NCBI GenBank assembly: GCA_023544525.1
Contig: JAMJFU010000010.1
Span: 1-40,670 of the forward strand
DNA: 40,670 bases
Source: Anaerolineae bacterium
Lineage (GTDB): Bacteria; Chloroflexota; Anaerolineae; JAAYZQ01
Direction of reading: 5' to 3'
Part shown: in pieces, positions 39,001-40,670 of the stretch
Layout of the letters: each line of letters begins with the position of its first letter
Position numbering within the stretch: the first letter of the stretch is position 1
Notes under the pieces: generated by a model
What the model saw: the letters and a program-made list of their open reading frames with translations, nothing else
What the model was told of the DNA's origin: nothing
Databases searched by the model: none
Program-made: the position numbers and the translations under genes

Positions 39001-39227
39001 AGCAACGTACCATCTCCTCGGAGATAGGCCAAAATGCGAGGCATGGCAGCATCGCTGCCATTGTACCCGTGCCATTGGGTTGGCACATACCCGGACCAGC
39101 AGAGCTACCTACACGTATCGCTCAAGTATGATTATAGCAGGGGAAGTACTTGCCAACCGCCGGGGAAGGGGTGGATTGTCTCCGGATCCGGTTGGAAGGG
39201 TTGGGAAAGTTGGTTAAGTTGGAAGGC

Positions 39228-39953
39228 CTAGGCTTTGAACGTATAGCCGACGCCGCGCACATTCAAGATGTGGCGCGGTCGCGAGGGGTTCTCCTCCACC
39301 TTGTGGCGGAGGCGATAGATGTACCACTTGATGATATCCCTGGCTTCCTGGAGGTGGTCGCATTCATAGCTGCGCACCACTTCGACCAGTTCTGGAGGCG
39401 GCACCACCCGCTGGGCATTCTGCATGAGATGGACCAGCAGTTCGAACTCGCATACCGTCAGGTCGAGGGGTTCCTCGCGGCAGAATGCCTGGCGATCCGT
39501 AAGGTTGACAGTGAAGATCCCTTGCTGCAACAGGTCCCCAGTTGTCATGGCCTGCTCTGCCTCGACGTCATGTGCCCTGTGCCGTTTGCTGAGGACCTCG
39601 TCCACTGCCTGGCGCACTTCTGCGGCCCGTACCGGTTTGAGCAGGTAGGCGTCGATGCCTTCGCTAATAGCGGTCCGGGCCGAATCGAGGGAGCCGTGGC
39701 CCGTCAGGATGATCCGTGCGGTCTGTGGCCAACGCCAACTGATGGCCTCCAGGACACGGAGGCCGTCTACGCGGCCGCCCAGTCTCAGGTCTAGGACCGC
39801 CAGGTCAAAGGACCGGTCGCGCAAGCAGTCCAGGGCTTCTTCGCCACTGCAAACCAGTGTGACATCATGCCCTTCGTTCTCGAGGGTCTCGCCCAGGAAG
39901 AAGCGTATCCCTTCGTCGTCGTCTACGATCAGGGTCCGGATAGGCTTGGTCAT
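39228..39953 (-). CDS. Response regulator, REC plus winged-helix DNA-binding domain
   Basis: LIVDDDEGIRFFLGETLENEGHDV, LAVLDLRLGG, LLKPVRAAEV; C-terminal DIIKWYIYRLRHKVEENPSRPRHILNVRGVGYTF. Confidence 0.92.
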   Translation of the reverse strand: MTKPIRTLIVDDDEGIRFFLGETLENEGHDVTLVCSGEEALDCLRDRSFDLAVLDLRLGGRVDGLRVLEAISWRWPQTARIILTGHGSLDSARTAISEGIDAYLLKPVRAAEVRQAVDEVLSKRHRAHDVEAEQAMTTGDLLQQGIFTVNLTDRQAFCREEPLDLTVCEFELLVHLMQNAQRVVPPPELVEVVRSYECDHLQEARDIIKWYIYRLRHKVEENPSRPRHILNVRGVGYTFKA

Positions 39954-39998
39954 CGATGAATCTCCATGGTTTTCCTGTGTCTCGGAGGGCCCGGCCAG

Positions 39999-40670
39999 CT
40001 AGGCAGGAAGCCACACCTTGAATGTGGTGCCCTCTCCAACACGGCTCTGGACCTCGATGAGGCCGCCGTGTTGTTGGGCGATGTTCTGGCTGATAAACAG
40101 ACCCAAACCCAGGCCATCAGGCTTGGTAGTATGGAACGGTTCAAAGAGGCGCTCCAGCGCCTCAGGCGACATCCCTGTGCCTGTATCGGCGAAGGAGATG
40201 CTCACCCCCGAGGGCTGCCGAGTCCTCTGGGCGGAAACCATTAGCCGGCCGCCATGGGGCATGGCGTCGATGGCGTTGGTGACCAGGTTCATAAAGATCT
40301 GCTGCATGGCGTCGGGCATCAGCTCCAACCGTGGCAGCTCCGAATCTTGCTCCCAAACCACTTCGATGGCGCCGGTTTCACAGCGCTTTTGACAGAGGAC
40401 CAGCACGTGGTCCAACAGCATGTTGATATCGGTAAGCTGCTTTGCCTCCAAGCGTGAGCGGCGGTGCAGTTCCCGCAACTGGGACACTACCCTGGCCGCG
40501 CGCCCTGATGCGGAGGAAGCCACTTTGATGTACTTGCGTGGCTCCCGGCCGGCGTCCAGGGCCTCGAGGGCCAGGTCGAGGCAGCCGACGACCGACTGCA
40601 GCGGATTGTTGATCTCGTGGGCCAGCGATGCTGCCAGTTGGGCGGCCATGGCCAGCCGCTCGGCCTGGAC
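39999..40670 (-). CDS. Sensor histidine kinase, C-terminal part (runs off the window end)
   Basis: Open frame to 40670 (VQAERLAMAAQLAASLAHEINNPLQSVVGCLDLAL); HATPase_c QIFMNLVTNAIDAMPHGG...FADTGTGMSPEALERLFEPFHTTKPDGLGLGLFISQNIAQQHGG. Confidence 0.93.
   Translation of the reverse strand, partial: VQAERLAMAAQLAASLAHEINNPLQSVVGCLDLALEALDAGREPRKYIKVASSASGRAARVVSQLRELHRRSRLEAKQLTDINMLLDHVLVLCQKRCETGAIEVVWEQDSELPRLELMPDAMQQIFMNLVTNAIDAMPHGGRLMVSAQRTRQPSGVSISFADTGTGMSPEALERLFEPFHTTKPDGLGLGLFISQNIAQQHGGLIEVQSRVGEGTTFKVWLPA

Overview
High-GC bacterial chromosome segment. Gene content and the recurrent C-terminal '[IV]YLP[LV]..RN' tails suggest Chloroflexota (Anaerolineae/Caldilineae-like); this is an inference and was not tested. 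Left half (1-20 kb) is mostly housekeeping or metabolic: a GNAT-like fragment, an MsmK/UgpC-type ABC ATPase, apgM, a GAF/PAS histidine kinase with an OmpR-type regulator, tRNA-Lys(TTT), a SAP-domain protein, a universal stress protein, a broken trypsin gene, an MFS exporter, a nitrilase-family amidohydrolase, a secreted M28 peptidase, iorA-iorB, a 2x[4Fe-4S] ferredoxin missing from the ORF track, and glmS preceded by a recognisable glmS self-cleaving ribozyme with extra inserted hairpins. Right half (20-40.7 kb) is almost entirely minus strand and looks like an envelope/extracellular redox locus. It holds a five-CXXCH secreted cytochrome with an FN3-like end, a LolD/FtsX/FtsX ABC exporter with a DUF4418-like membrane protein, a small anchored protein of unknown function, three paralogous multicopper-oxidase-fold proteins, a 1951-aa secreted adhesin-like protein, and two response regulators plus a histidine kinase. 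The most notable observation is that the copper-ligand motifs of the multicopper oxidases are partitioned. Protein A keeps only the domain-1 ligands, protein B keeps only the last-domain ligands, and protein C keeps none of them. This suggests a split, heteromeric multicopper oxidase built from full-length paralogs.
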